This document shows positions 1-7,998 of a stretch of 21,172 nt of DNA, piece by piece. The translations under genes were made by a program, and so were the position numbers. Location: assembly GCA_934090595.1 (NCBI GenBank), contig CAKOJO010000015.1, positions 1 to 21,172 of the forward strand, read 5' to 3'. Position 1 is the stretch's first letter, and every line of letters begins with the position of its first letter. The DNA is from an uncultured Bacilli bacterium. Its GTDB lineage: Bacteria > Bacillota_I > Bacilli_A > RF39 > UBA660. The notes beneath the pieces are model-generated. The model was not told where the DNA came from. It ran no database searches and was given only the letters and a program-made list of their open reading frames with translations.

Positions 1-18
1 TTATAATTAAATTATATC

Positions 19-48
19 AAAAAAAAGACAGAAATTGAATTTCTATCT
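19..48 (-). terminator. Rho-independent terminator of the BIG2 protein gene
   Basis: On the minus strand, positions 48 to 26 form an 11-bp hairpin (AGATAGAAATT against AATTTCTGTCT, one G-U pair). Eight T residues follow at 26-19. It lies about 60 bp beyond the stop codon at 108. Confidence 0.75.
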
Positions 49-107
49 CATAAAAATCTTAAGTTAATAACATTGCCCGTTAAGGTGCTTTTCAAAAATC
101 ATTCTAT

Positions 108-2546
108 TTATTTAGAAGTTCTAGTATAAGTATTACTTTGACTATGGCAACTACCATCTTCTACTATAACAGACCATTCATATTTATTACCTTTAACAGT
201 AGATAATGTATAACTATAATGATATAAATCACTACTGCTTCCTTTACTAGTCATTTTTTTAGTGAATGTTGTACCCTTAGTTAAATTTGTAACTCTAACA
301 CTAACACTCTTAGCTTCTTTTGTAATATAAGCATTAAATGTTATAGAACCACCAGCAGTTGTAGAATTAACTCTATTAATCTTAGGACAACCACTTGTAC
401 TAGTTGAACCACCAGGTCTAGTACTAGGATTAGTGCTAGGATTAGTTGATGGAGTACTTGGTGTTTTAGTAGTACCATCACCCACTATTGTAATAGAACT
501 TGTAAATCTATAAGATACTCCTGATGTATCAGTAGCAGTAACAGTAAGAATATGATTTCCTTTTTTACTATTATTTTTATTATTAATAACACCATATTTC
601 ATAAACTTTTTAGTACTAATTCTATCTTCTCTAACACTAGAACTATCCATTGCACTAGTATCAGTCTTAAATAGAACATTTGCAATATTAGTATTTCTTC
701 CGATACATTCTACTTCAATTGAAATCTTAGAAGTATTAATACTATTAGTATTTGTTATCTTCTTATTATTAGAATCTTTAAATATAGTAGTACATGAAAT
801 AGATTTATTTGAACTAGCACTAGAACCAGTACTTGAACCCTTTACACGAACAGTAACCTTTTTGTAAAGTTTACTATCAGCATCAGAAGAAACTTTTATA
901 ACAGCAGTACCAGCTCCGACAGCTTTTACAGTACCATATTTATTAACAGTAGCCACTTTAGTATTACTACTACTATATAAAATCTTATTATTTGAAGCAT
1001 TTTCTGGTAAAACAACTGCATCTATATATCCAGTAGATCCCACTGATAAATCCATTGATGTTGGATAAACATTTATAGTTTTTACACCAACACTAGTCGA
1101 AGGCTTAGTAGTACTACCACTTGATTTAACAACAACATCCATACTAGTAGTAGCAGAACCATCAGCAGTAGATACAGATATTTTAGCTTTTCCTGCTTTT
1201 ACTCCGGTAACTTGACCTTTATTATTAACTTTAGCAATTGTATTATCTGAACTATCCCATTTTAAATTCTTAACACTAGCATTCTTTGGTGTAACAGTAG
1301 CACTAATGCTTTTGGTAACACCAACATTTATAGTAAGTGAACTTGGACTAAGTGTAATCTTATTTGCTTTGACTGAATCACGTTTTATAGCATTAATTTC
1401 AATTCTATCATACACTTTGTTATTACATGATACACTAACATATGCTTTACCTGTACCAATAGCAATAACGTTACCTTTTCTATCGACTTTAACAATAGAT
1501 GGATTACTTGAAGACCATGTAATTAAGTCTTTCACTAAAGAATCATTAAAATATTTTACATTAATTGCTTGTAAAAATGTTAAAGTATAACTTTTCTTTG
1601 AAGAACCTTTTTCTAAAACACTCTTACAAACACTATCCAAATCATCTACTTTTTTAGTAACTGTAACATTTACACTAGCACTTTTATTACCATCTTGAGT
1701 AGTAACAGTAATAACAGCATTACCTACTCCAATTGCTTCAACTATGCCTTTACTTGAAACAACAGCAACTTTTTCATTACTAGATTTCCAATCAACAGAC
1801 TTATTAGTAGCATTGCTTGGTAATACATCTACTTTTATTTCACTAGTTTTTCCTTCTTCTAAACTAATTGAAGTCTTATCTACTTTAACATCAGTAACTA
1901 AAACTGTATCAGATGATGAAACAACTTCAACATTTGTAGAAATAGTTTTAGTACCATTACTAACTTCAATAGTAGTATTTCCTTCTTTTAATGCAGTAAC
2001 AACACCTTCTTTTGAAACAGTTGCTACATCACTGTTAGTACTAGTATAAGTAAGATTATCATAACATTCTTTATACTTACTTAAATCAACATTTAAATCG
2101 ATAGTTTTTCCGACAGATACTTTGTAATCTGAATTAGAAAACATACTATTATCAAAAGGAGAACAAACAGTAACTTCTTTTTCATAAACATTAATTTCAG
2201 TTCCATTACTAGTAGCTACAATCTTAACTTTAGCCTTACCATTCTTTTTAGCGATTATAGTATTAGATGAATCATTTGATGATAATGTTCCATATTCAAA
2301 CTGAGCAACTTCATTGTTATCACTTATAAACTCATAAACTGTATCATCTTTCTTGTTTCCAACTGGTAAAAATTCAACCTCATTCCCTGCATAAACAACA
2401 TTTGGAATATCCAAACTAAGTAAGTTTTCTTTTTTATCTTTCTTAAAATAGATAAAAAGAAACATAGAAATAACTAAAACTGCTACCACAATTAAAATAA
2501 TTGGAATAACTATTTTAGTATTTCTTCCATTTTCATTATAATTCAT
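108..2546 (-). CDS. Membrane-anchored multi-domain Ig-like (BIG2) surface protein
   Basis: This 812-residue protein has a short basic N-terminus and one membrane segment at about residues 12-34, then a long extracellular part. That part holds repeated bacterial group-2 Ig-like modules with the usual pattern: V-x-L-x-x-G, a Trp/Tyr-x-S-S-N core, 'VA.V...G.V.A...G.A.I.V'. Modules are seen at about 129-209, 217-297, 305-385 (degenerate), 395-473 and 488-568, with a further diverged one before 128. A Ser/Thr/Pro/Asn linker at about 690-718 leads to a small C-terminal domain with Cys720 and Cys800. No LPXTG sorting signal is present, so anchoring is by the N-terminal helix. BIG2 domains are structural or adhesive; the binding partner cannot be told. 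The start is set by TAAGGAGGAG six bases before the ATG. It is a single-gene transcript with its own promoter and terminator. Confidence 0.85.
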   Translation of the reverse strand: MNYNENGRNTKIVIPIILIVVAVLVISMFLFIYFKKDKKENLLSLDIPNVVYAGNEVEFLPVGNKKDDTVYEFISDNNEVAQFEYGTLSSNDSSNTIIAKKNGKAKVKIVATSNGTEINVYEKEVTVCSPFDNSMFSNSDYKVSVGKTIDLNVDLSKYKECYDNLTYTSTNSDVATVSKEGVVTALKEGNTTIEVSNGTKTISTNVEVVSSSDTVLVTDVKVDKTSISLEEGKTSEIKVDVLPSNATNKSVDWKSSNEKVAVVSSKGIVEAIGVGNAVITVTTQDGNKSASVNVTVTKKVDDLDSVCKSVLEKGSSKKSYTLTFLQAINVKYFNDSLVKDLITWSSSNPSIVKVDRKGNVIAIGTGKAYVSVSCNNKVYDRIEINAIKRDSVKANKITLSPSSLTINVGVTKSISATVTPKNASVKNLKWDSSDNTIAKVNNKGQVTGVKAGKAKISVSTADGSATTSMDVVVKSSGSTTKPSTSVGVKTINVYPTSMDLSVGSTGYIDAVVLPENASNNKILYSSSNTKVATVNKYGTVKAVGAGTAVIKVSSDADSKLYKKVTVRVKGSSTGSSASSNKSISCTTIFKDSNNKKITNTNSINTSKISIEVECIGRNTNIANVLFKTDTSAMDSSSVREDRISTKKFMKYGVINNKNNSKKGNHILTVTATDTSGVSYRFTSSITIVGDGTTKTPSTPSTNPSTNPSTRPGGSTSTSGCPKINRVNSTTAGGSITFNAYITKEAKSVSVRVTNLTKGTTFTKKMTSKGSSSDLYHYSYTLSTVKGNKYEWSVIVEDGSCHSQSNTYTRTSK

Positions 2547-2573
2547 AAAACTCCTCCTTATTATTACTATTCA

Positions 2574-2602
2574 AGTATAAAACACAACTCGACAAAAAGC
2601 AA
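2574..2602 (-). promoter_or_regulatory. Promoter of the BIG2 protein gene
   Basis: On the minus strand, -35 TTGCTT (2602-2597), 17 bp, -10 TATACT (2579-2574), 28 bp upstream of the ATG. The same -35 hexamer TTGCTT occurs in the promoters at 7923-7951 and 11192-11221. Confidence 0.6.
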
Positions 2603-2604
2603 TA

Positions 2605-2642
2605 ATTAAAACAAAAGATATGTAAACTAATCTACATATCTT
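2605..2642 (-). terminator. Terminator-like hairpin in the 2547-2884 gap
   Basis: AAGATATGTA and TACATATCTT form a perfect 10-bp stem (2615-2624 with 2633-2642) around an 8-base loop. On the minus strand it is followed by TTTTGTTTTAATT, so it works as a leftward terminator. It is separate from the PBP terminator at 2865-2883, so something between about 2680 and 2860 may be or have been transcribed leftward. Confidence 0.55.
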
Positions 2643-2679
2643 ATATAATTTATAAGTCAAAATAACTTTATACTTATAT

Positions 2680-2787
2680 TCAGTCATGAGACAATAATGC
2701 TTTCTTTAAATCTTCACTATTACTATATCTTGGATACTTATCAGGATTACTAACCATTTCATTAAAAAGTTAAATAATTTTCTTCAT
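2680..2787 (-). pseudogene. Possible remnant of a small gene, interrupted by a stop
   Basis: A leftward frame starts with ATG at 2787, reads five codons (MKKII), meets TAA (2772-2770), then stays open for a further 29 codons to TGA at 2682-2680. The open part reads LFNEMVSNPDKYPRY followed by SNSEDLKKALLSHD. Its polar, protein-like composition in an AT-rich gap, plus the leftward hairpin just downstream (2605-2642), suggests the end of a former gene. I see no ribosome binding site before either ATG (2787 or 2757). The P-x-K-x-P pattern with a following helix is vaguely like the end of a protein-kinase C-lobe, but this is far too short to assign. The rest of the 2547-2884 gap holds only AT-rich sequence and the listed signals. 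Confidence 0.25.
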
Positions 2788-2864
2788 AAAAACTACATAT
2801 TTACTACATAAATACTATATAAATATTATATGTAATTATCAAAAAATATACATCATAATAAAAA

Positions 2865-2883
2865 AAGCACTTTTCAAGCGCTT
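2865..2883 (-). terminator. Terminator of the mraZ-rsmH-ftsL-PBP cluster
   Basis: Directly after the PBP stop codon, minus-strand AAGCGCTT and AAGTGCTT form an 8-bp stem (one G-U pair) with loop GAA, followed by a T run. This closes the cluster; no mraY, murD or ftsZ follows within the window. Confidence 0.8.
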
Positions 2884-2884
2884 C

Positions 2885-4999
2885 CTAATTTTTAAACTCA
2901 AATTTAACACTAGTATCTTTCTTTATAGCAGTATTTTTTTTAACTGATTGACTACTTACATAACCATATCCTTTAAATGTACACTTAATATTTAAAAGAT
3001 TGCATACTGCTCTTACCTGTTTCTTAGAATATCCTTTTAAATCAGGTAATTTGTATTCACTATCATTAGTAAGTAATATAATAGTATCATTTACATTTAC
3101 TATACTTTCCTTTTCTGGATATTGATTAATAACCTTATTACCATTACCCAATACTAAATAATTTATTTTATTTTTCTTTAATGTTTGTTTTACTTTAGAT
3201 AAATCTCTATTTATATAGTTTTCTACTTTATAATTGTTTATAGTCTTATCTTCTGCTGTATCATATATTTCTAAATACTTACTAACATTCTTTACTATTG
3301 GTTTTACAGTATTATAAAGTGGAGCAGAACTACCATATAGAGAATCTTTTACTGATATAAATACGATAACTTCAGGATCATCCTTTGGCCACATACCTGC
3401 GAATGACTTTATAGCATGAGATTCATCACTATAGTATCTACCAGTCTTAGTATTAACATATTGAGCAGTACCTGTTTTACCAATCAAATCATATCCTTTT
3501 AAATAATAACCAGTACCAGTAGCATAAGGAGAAGATGAATGAACAACATCATACATTAAATCTTTCATCTTTTCTACCGTTTCATGAGACGCAACAGTAC
3601 CAAGTTCTTCTTTTTGTCCCTTAAAAACTACCTTTTTATTTTCATCTACTACTTTATCAATAATATAAGGTTTTAACATCACTCCATCATTAGCAATTGA
3701 AGTAAGTGCCTGTATTTGTTGTATTTGAGTAGTTGTAATACCTTGTCCAAAACCAGCATTAAATACTTCAGTCTCATACTTAAAAGAAACCTTTCCCTTT
3801 GCCTCATTAGCAAGTGTAATACCAGTCTTTTTACCAAATCCTAACTTTTCAAAATAATCTAAAAGAATAGTCTTATTCATATGTTTATCAATCAAATTAA
3901 TAATACCAACATTAGATGAATAAGCAAAACCCTCATCATATGTAATTTCTCCAAAACCACTCTTCAACCAGTCATAAATCTTAGTACCATCAGAAGTAGT
4001 GTACTTACCAGACTTAAACTTCTCATTACCCTTATAAGTACCAGCTTCCATCGCAGCCATATATGTATATGTTTTCATAACAGAACCAGGTTCATACGCA
4101 TAAGAAACATTATAATTATTCCAATCACTAACATTCATTTTATTAGGATCATAACTTGGTGTTTGAGAAAGAGCAAGAATCTTTCCTGTTTTAGCATCCG
4201 CTAAAGTAATTGCCATCCAATCAAAACTATACTTATCTTTTGAATTAGCAATAGCTTCTTCAACAAAGAACTGAATATTAGAATCAACTGTTAAATAAAC
4301 ATCATTCCCATCTACTGCTTTCTTTGTCTTTTCCTTAGTACCCGCAATCTTATAACCATTTAAATCAGTCTGATAAGTTGTATAACCATCAGTACCAGAT
4401 AATACATCATTAAGCAACAACTCTAAACCATATTCACCATTTACTTTACCATTTTCATCTCTTTTAGCATAACCAAGTGTATATGATAAAAAATTTCCGT
4501 TTGGATAATATCTTTGTTCATCCGCTATAAAATCAATACCAGGTAAATTAAGCTCTTTAATAGCATCCTTTTCAAGTTCAGTAAGTCCTTTACCGGCAGT
4601 ACCAAACTCTACTTGGTATAAATCTTGTTCTAATATTTTTAATATATCTTCATAAGACATCTTAATAACTTTAGATAATGCCTTAGCAGTAGCCTTCTTA
4701 TCTTTTACATGATATAACTTACTCTCATTCTCACTACGAGACTCATCTAAATATGCAATCAAAGTATAAGATGAAACATTAAGAGCTAGACTATCTCCCT
4801 TGGAATCGTATATACTACCCCTTTTAGCATTAATACTCTTTTCTACAACACTACGAGAATCTGCAAATTCTTTTAGATTTGTACCTTCATAACTATCTTT
4901 AAATATCATATTAGAAAGTACAAATAAAAAAACAAAAAAACAAAAAAGAACAAAAATCAAAAAGAAATTTATCATTTTTATATTTTTGTTCTTATTCAT
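2885..4999 (-). CDS. Class B penicillin-binding protein (septal D,D-transpeptidase) with PASTA domains
   Basis: This 704-residue peptidoglycan transpeptidase is of the FtsI/PBP2x/SpoVD type and cross-links septal wall outside the membrane with FtsW and FtsL as partners. An N-terminal membrane segment spans about residues 10-33. The PBP dimerisation region begins with the family signature 'RGSIYDSKGDSLA' at 60-72. The transpeptidase motifs are all present: S306-V-M-K309, S361-S-N363 and K508-T-G510-T. After residue about 595 come two PASTA-like modules (about 598-647 and 648-704), as in PBP2x and SpoVD. Its Shine-Dalgarno (AGGTGAT) overlaps the ftsL stop codon, with a 10-bp gap between the genes, so it is translated from the mraZ-rsmH-ftsL transcript. 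Whether it is the vegetative PBP2B/2x equivalent or a sporulation paralogue cannot be told from the sequence; its place in the division cluster argues for the vegetative one. Confidence 0.93.
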   Translation of the reverse strand: MNKNKNIKMINFFLIFVLFCFFVFLFVLSNMIFKDSYEGTNLKEFADSRSVVEKSINAKRGSIYDSKGDSLALNVSSYTLIAYLDESRSENESKLYHVKDKKATAKALSKVIKMSYEDILKILEQDLYQVEFGTAGKGLTELEKDAIKELNLPGIDFIADEQRYYPNGNFLSYTLGYAKRDENGKVNGEYGLELLLNDVLSGTDGYTTYQTDLNGYKIAGTKEKTKKAVDGNDVYLTVDSNIQFFVEEAIANSKDKYSFDWMAITLADAKTGKILALSQTPSYDPNKMNVSDWNNYNVSYAYEPGSVMKTYTYMAAMEAGTYKGNEKFKSGKYTTSDGTKIYDWLKSGFGEITYDEGFAYSSNVGIINLIDKHMNKTILLDYFEKLGFGKKTGITLANEAKGKVSFKYETEVFNAGFGQGITTTQIQQIQALTSIANDGVMLKPYIIDKVVDENKKVVFKGQKEELGTVASHETVEKMKDLMYDVVHSSSPYATGTGYYLKGYDLIGKTGTAQYVNTKTGRYYSDESHAIKSFAGMWPKDDPEVIVFISVKDSLYGSSAPLYNTVKPIVKNVSKYLEIYDTAEDKTINNYKVENYINRDLSKVKQTLKKNKINYLVLGNGNKVINQYPEKESIVNVNDTIILLTNDSEYKLPDLKGYSKKQVRAVCNLLNIKCTFKGYGYVSSQSVKKNTAIKKDTSVKFEFKN

Positions 5000-5009
5000 T
5001 TATAATCAC

Positions 5010-5297
5010 CTACTCTATTGTTTTAACACTATTACTAGTATAACTCAATCCCACTTTTTTCGCAACCTTTTGTAAGTTCTCTAAAGATGCTAACTCATTG
5101 ATCTTCATTTGTAAACTTTCATTAGACTTTTCTTGAGTAGAAACTTCTTCTTTAGTTACTTCAACATCATAATTAGCCTTAGAAAGTAGTGATGAAGCAC
5201 ACACTGATGCAAATGGTGAAAATATTAATAATGCAATAGTTAAAGTAAGTAACTTTTTCTCAAAACCAGATAACTTACTCTTCTTTTTTCTACTCAT
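5010..5297 (-). CDS. ftsL: FtsL-like cell division protein
   Basis: This small 95-residue bitopic protein has a basic cytoplasmic end (MSRKKKSK), one membrane helix at about residues 16-38, and an extracellular heptad-like coiled coil at about 40-82. This is the architecture of FtsL, which forms the FtsL-DivIC/FtsB complex that recruits and activates the septal FtsW-PBP pair. The sequence itself is poorly conserved in this family; the call rests on architecture, size and position between rsmH and the division PBP. The start is fixed by AAGGAGG a few bases upstream, 12 bp after the rsmH stop. Confidence 0.82.
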   Translation of the reverse strand: MSRKKKSKLSGFEKKLLTLTIALLIFSPFASVCASSLLSKANYDVEVTKEEVSTQEKSNESLQMKINELASLENLQKVAKKVGLSYTSNSVKTIE

Positions 5298-5309
5298 CTA
5301 AATCCCTCC

Positions 5310-6236
5310 TTATTTTACTCTTTCGATTACTCTTAACTTAGCACTTTTAGCGCGACTATTATATTCTAACTCACTTGAAGTTGGTAATATTGGTTTTTTT
5401 GTAATTAACTTAAAATCCGGTAAATGATTATTCTCAATAAAAGGATTACCCTTCACTAATTCATCAACATCACTAACTTCTTTAAATATTCTTTTACATA
5501 TCTTATCTTCAAGAGAATGAAATGTAATAACACATATTCTTCCTCCAACATTAAGTAAAGAAAGACTATCTCTTAAAGATGTCTCAAACTCTTCAAGTTC
5601 ATTATTTACTTCAATTCTTATTGCTTGAAATACTTTTTTTGCAGGATGTCCATTTCTTTTTTCTTTATATGGAATACATCTATCTATAATATCCACAAGC
5701 TCTAAAGTAGTAGCAATCTCTTTTATATTTCTTTGTTTTTCTATTTCTTTAGCAATACGAAGTGCATGTTTTTCCTCTCCATATTCTCTAAATATTCTAG
5801 TAAGATCCTCCACTTTGTAATTGTTTACAATCTCATAAGCAGACAAATCACTATCTTGTTTCATTCTCATATCAAGCTTAGCATCTTTCATATAACTAAA
5901 ACCACGACTATCTTGATCTATTTCTGGGGATGAAATACCAAGATCGTATAAGATTCCATCTACTTTATCTATTCCTTCTTCTTGTAAACACTTCTTTATA
6001 TTAATAAATCCGGTATTAAATATTTTGTAATTATCACCAATCTCATCCAACACTTTAGAACTATGATTAATTGCATCTATGTCTTTATCAAAGGCGAATA
6101 AAAACCCCTTTTTATTTCTTTTTAATATTTCCTTTGAATGACCAGCATAACCTAAAGTCATATCTACATATAATCCACCATCTTTTATATTTAGATTATA
6201 AATTGATTCATTTAGTAAAACACTCTTATGTAACAT
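5310..6236 (-). CDS. rsmH: 16S rRNA (cytosine1402-N4)-methyltransferase RsmH (MraW)
   Basis: RsmH methylates N4 of C1402 in the decoding centre of 16S rRNA using S-adenosylmethionine. The SAM-binding motif DMTLGYAGHS is at residues 25-34. Other family blocks are 'GILYDLGISSPEID' with the bound 'SRGFSYMKDAKLDMRM', 'HPAKKVFQAIRIEVNNEL' and 'GGRICVITFHSLEDKICKR'. I take the ATG at 6236 as the start, giving 308 residues. It begins MLHKSVLL like its homologues, lies one base after the mraZ stop codon, and has GGTGAT at a proper distance. A longer in-frame start at 6260 would lie inside mraZ with no ribosome binding site. Second gene of the division cluster. Confidence 0.95.
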   Translation of the reverse strand: MLHKSVLLNESIYNLNIKDGGLYVDMTLGYAGHSKEILKRNKKGFLFAFDKDIDAINHSSKVLDEIGDNYKIFNTGFINIKKCLQEEGIDKVDGILYDLGISSPEIDQDSRGFSYMKDAKLDMRMKQDSDLSAYEIVNNYKVEDLTRIFREYGEEKHALRIAKEIEKQRNIKEIATTLELVDIIDRCIPYKEKRNGHPAKKVFQAIRIEVNNELEEFETSLRDSLSLLNVGGRICVITFHSLEDKICKRIFKEVSDVDELVKGNPFIENNHLPDFKLITKKPILPTSSELEYNSRAKSAKLRVIERVK

Positions 6237-6237
6237 A

Positions 6238-6675
6238 TTAATCACCAAAATCACTTTCAAATAGATGGTCCGCTAAATCAGATAGAACTTCTTTATTCAC
6301 ATCAAAGAAACTATCCCATTTATCTTTAGCCCATATTTCTAATCTGTCATTTACACCAAGAACAATACATTCTTTATCAAGAGAAGCATAACTACAAAGT
6401 TGTGGTGCAAGTTTAATTCTTCCTTGTTTATCAAATTCACAAACAGTGGCACCGGATAAAAATATTCTAGTGAAGTTTCTAGCATCTTTCTTAGTAAATG
6501 GTAATGTTTGTAACTTAGAAACAATAACTTTCCATTGTTCTTCTGAGTATAAAAACAAACAATTATCTAAACCACGAGTTACAATTATTTTGTCTCCTAA
6601 CTCATCACGTAGTTTCGAAGGAATTATTATTCTTCCTTTTTCATCAATATTATGATGAAATTCACCCATCAACAT
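6238..6675 (-). CDS. mraZ: Transcriptional regulator MraZ
   Basis: MraZ is an AbrB-fold DNA-binding protein with two SpoVT/AbrB-like halves that controls the division cluster. The first half carries MLMGEFHHNIDEKGRIIIPS, the classic N-terminal signature; the second half carries the matching 'CEFDKQGRIKLAPQL' at about residues 79-93. I place the start at ATG 6675 (145 residues, normal for the family, beginning MLMGEF). The frame extends to a GTG at 6687, but that codon is part of the operator and Shine-Dalgarno region. It is the first gene of the cluster. The GTGG boxes directly upstream (6684-6717) indicate autoregulation, as established for MraZ in E. coli and Mycoplasma. Confidence 0.95.
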   Translation of the reverse strand: MLMGEFHHNIDEKGRIIIPSKLRDELGDKIIVTRGLDNCLFLYSEEQWKVIVSKLQTLPFTKKDARNFTRIFLSGATVCEFDKQGRIKLAPQLCSYASLDKECIVLGVNDRLEIWAKDKWDSFFDVNKEVLSDLADHLFESDFGD

Positions 6676-6683
6676 AGAAATCA

Positions 6684-6717
6684 CCACTTTCCACCACTAT
6701 TATCCACTGTCTACCAC
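6684..6717 (-). promoter_or_regulatory. Four 10-bp-spaced GTGG boxes, probable MraZ operator
   Basis: On the minus strand GTGG occurs at 6717, 6707, 6697 and 6687, exactly one helical turn apart (GTGGTAGACA, GTGGATAATA, GTGGTGGAAA, GTGGTGATTT). MraZ oligomers are known to bind direct TGG-type repeats at this spacing. The first box merges with the GGTGATT ribosome binding site of mraZ, so binding would sit at the start of the mRNA. A possible -10, TATAAG, lies at 6739-6734; I could not find a convincing -35. Confidence 0.8.
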
Positions 6718-6782
6718 AATTTTACTTCCTTATCTTATAGTTGTCCACATTTTTTAACGAAAAAAAATAAAAAATTAGCAAA

Positions 6783-6809
6783 TAAAAACAAGTGTTTGTC
6801 AACACTTGT
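6783..6809 (-). terminator. Terminator of the 6816-7898 gene
   Basis: Minus strand: ACAAGTGTT and AACACTTGT pair in a perfect 9-bp stem (6809-6801 with 6796-6788) with a 4-base loop, followed by TTTTTATTT. It isolates the unknown gene from mraZ. The loop region spells TTGACA on this strand, but no well-placed -10 follows. Confidence 0.85.
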
Positions 6810-6815
6810 ATTACT

Positions 6816-7898
6816 TTACATAGTTTTTTGTAAATTTTTGTCTTTACTTAATTTACTAATGGAATGATTATAAGATAAATCACAATCTCTAGCATACTCT
6901 AAATCACTAGATTCCCCACTTATAAATACTTTGTATCTAGGTAGTAAAACATCAACTCTTATATCATCATCATTAATCATATAAGATATCAAGAAATCAG
7001 CACCATTCTTATCACACATAAGAGTACAAAGAACACCTAAATCTTTAGCTTTTTCATAAGCAACTTCATTTACAATATAACCAGTACTCTTATTAGTATC
7101 ATAATCAATTATTTCTTCATATGGATATCCAATATGAACATCAACTTCCTCATCAAGCAATGAAGAATTATATTTAACTATATCAGGAAAATTATCTCTA
7201 AAACTTTTAAGTTTAGAAACATCATCTTGTTCTAACATACTATTAAGCACATTCTTAAGAGGTTCTTCTAGTTCGTAATTATTAAGAATTGCGATTAAAG
7301 AACTATTGAAACCATCTTTATACATTTTACTAATTATATACTCTTTGTCAATTCCATCAACTTCTTCAAGTACTCTTATTAAAGTATCATAACTATTAAG
7401 TTCAATTAACTTATCAATTGCCTTTTTAGTAGAGAAAGAATTTCTAAAAGATATTAGTTTAATAAGTTCAAATATATAATTAGAATTATTGAAATTAATG
7501 ATGCAATCAGACAATTTATTTACTTGTTCAGCAGTAAATAATTTTGTTTTTATAAAATACATTTCTATATTTGATAAGATAACCGAAGGTATAAAAGAGC
7601 ATAAATAATCCACTAATAAATCTTTCTTATCGGTATAATCAAACATAAAAACGATAAGCCTATCATAACAATTTTCTTTAGCAAAGGATGCAATCTTTTC
7701 AACTGGAAAGTTCTTTACACTTTTAATATAATCTTCTAAATCAATGCCACAATATAAATAATTATCAAGTAAATAATCTAAAACATAATCTAATGATCTT
7801 CTTTCGTCACCATCATAATCGGGTTTAGTATTCTTAATTTTTTTCATTATTTTACCAATATTATTATCAATATATTCGTTAAAATCAGTAGTAAACAT
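6816..7898 (-). CDS. Unrecognised helical cytoplasmic protein
   Basis: I do not recognise this 360-residue protein. It has no signal peptide or membrane segment and is rich in Leu, Ile, Lys, Asp and Ser. The first 250 residues look almost wholly alpha-helical with leucine-spaced repeats, such as 'LDYVLDYLLDNYLY', 'KLIELNSYDTLIRVLEEV' and 'YNSSLLDEEVDVHIG', reminiscent of helical-repeat scaffolds. A beta-rich C-terminal part follows at about 255-335 with alternating hydrophobic strands ('DIRVDVLLPRYKVFISG'). The start is set by GAGGTGATTCT before ATG 7898. It has its own promoter (TTGCTT-17-TATAAT) and terminator, so it is a single-gene unit beside the division cluster. Function unknown. Confidence 0.8.
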   Translation of the reverse strand: MFTTDFNEYIDNNIGKIMKKIKNTKPDYDGDERRSLDYVLDYLLDNYLYCGIDLEDYIKSVKNFPVEKIASFAKENCYDRLIVFMFDYTDKKDLLVDYLCSFIPSVILSNIEMYFIKTKLFTAEQVNKLSDCIINFNNSNYIFELIKLISFRNSFSTKKAIDKLIELNSYDTLIRVLEEVDGIDKEYIISKMYKDGFNSSLIAILNNYELEEPLKNVLNSMLEQDDVSKLKSFRDNFPDIVKYNSSLLDEEVDVHIGYPYEEIIDYDTNKSTGYIVNEVAYEKAKDLGVLCTLMCDKNGADFLISYMINDDDIRVDVLLPRYKVFISGESSDLEYARDCDLSYNHSISKLSKDKNLQKTM

Positions 7899-7922
7899 AG
7901 AATCACCTCAAATAATGACTAT

Positions 7923-7951
7923 ATTATATGACAAAATTTGGAAATAAGCAA
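7923..7951 (-). promoter_or_regulatory. Promoter of the 6816-7898 gene
   Basis: Minus strand: -35 TTGCTT (7951-7946), 17 bp, -10 TATAAT (7928-7923), 24 bp before the ATG. Confidence 0.7.
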
Positions 7952-7966
7952 GTTTTTAATATTAAA

Positions 7967-7994
7967 AAATGATATATATAAAAACATACCATTT
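7967..7994 (-). terminator. Terminator of the phase-variable surface-protein gene
   Basis: Minus strand: AAATGGTAT pairs with ATATCATTT (9 bp, one G-U) around a 10-base AT-rich loop, followed by TTT. It begins a few bases after the stop codon at 7999. Confidence 0.55.
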
Positions 7995-7998
7995 AATT

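Noticed and set aside
1306..2049. Plus-strand open frames opposite the BIG2 protein gene (1306-1590, 1744-2049)
   Set aside because: They are antisense shadows of a repetitive Ser/Thr/Val-rich coding region with no ribosome binding sites or promoters.
6699..6750. Two near-DnaA-box sequences upstream of mraZ (TTATCCACT and TTGTCCACA)
   Set aside because: Each has one mismatch to TTATNCACA. The first is built from the GTGG boxes of the MraZ operator, and no dnaA, AT-rich unwinding element or further boxes are nearby, so an origin is not supported.
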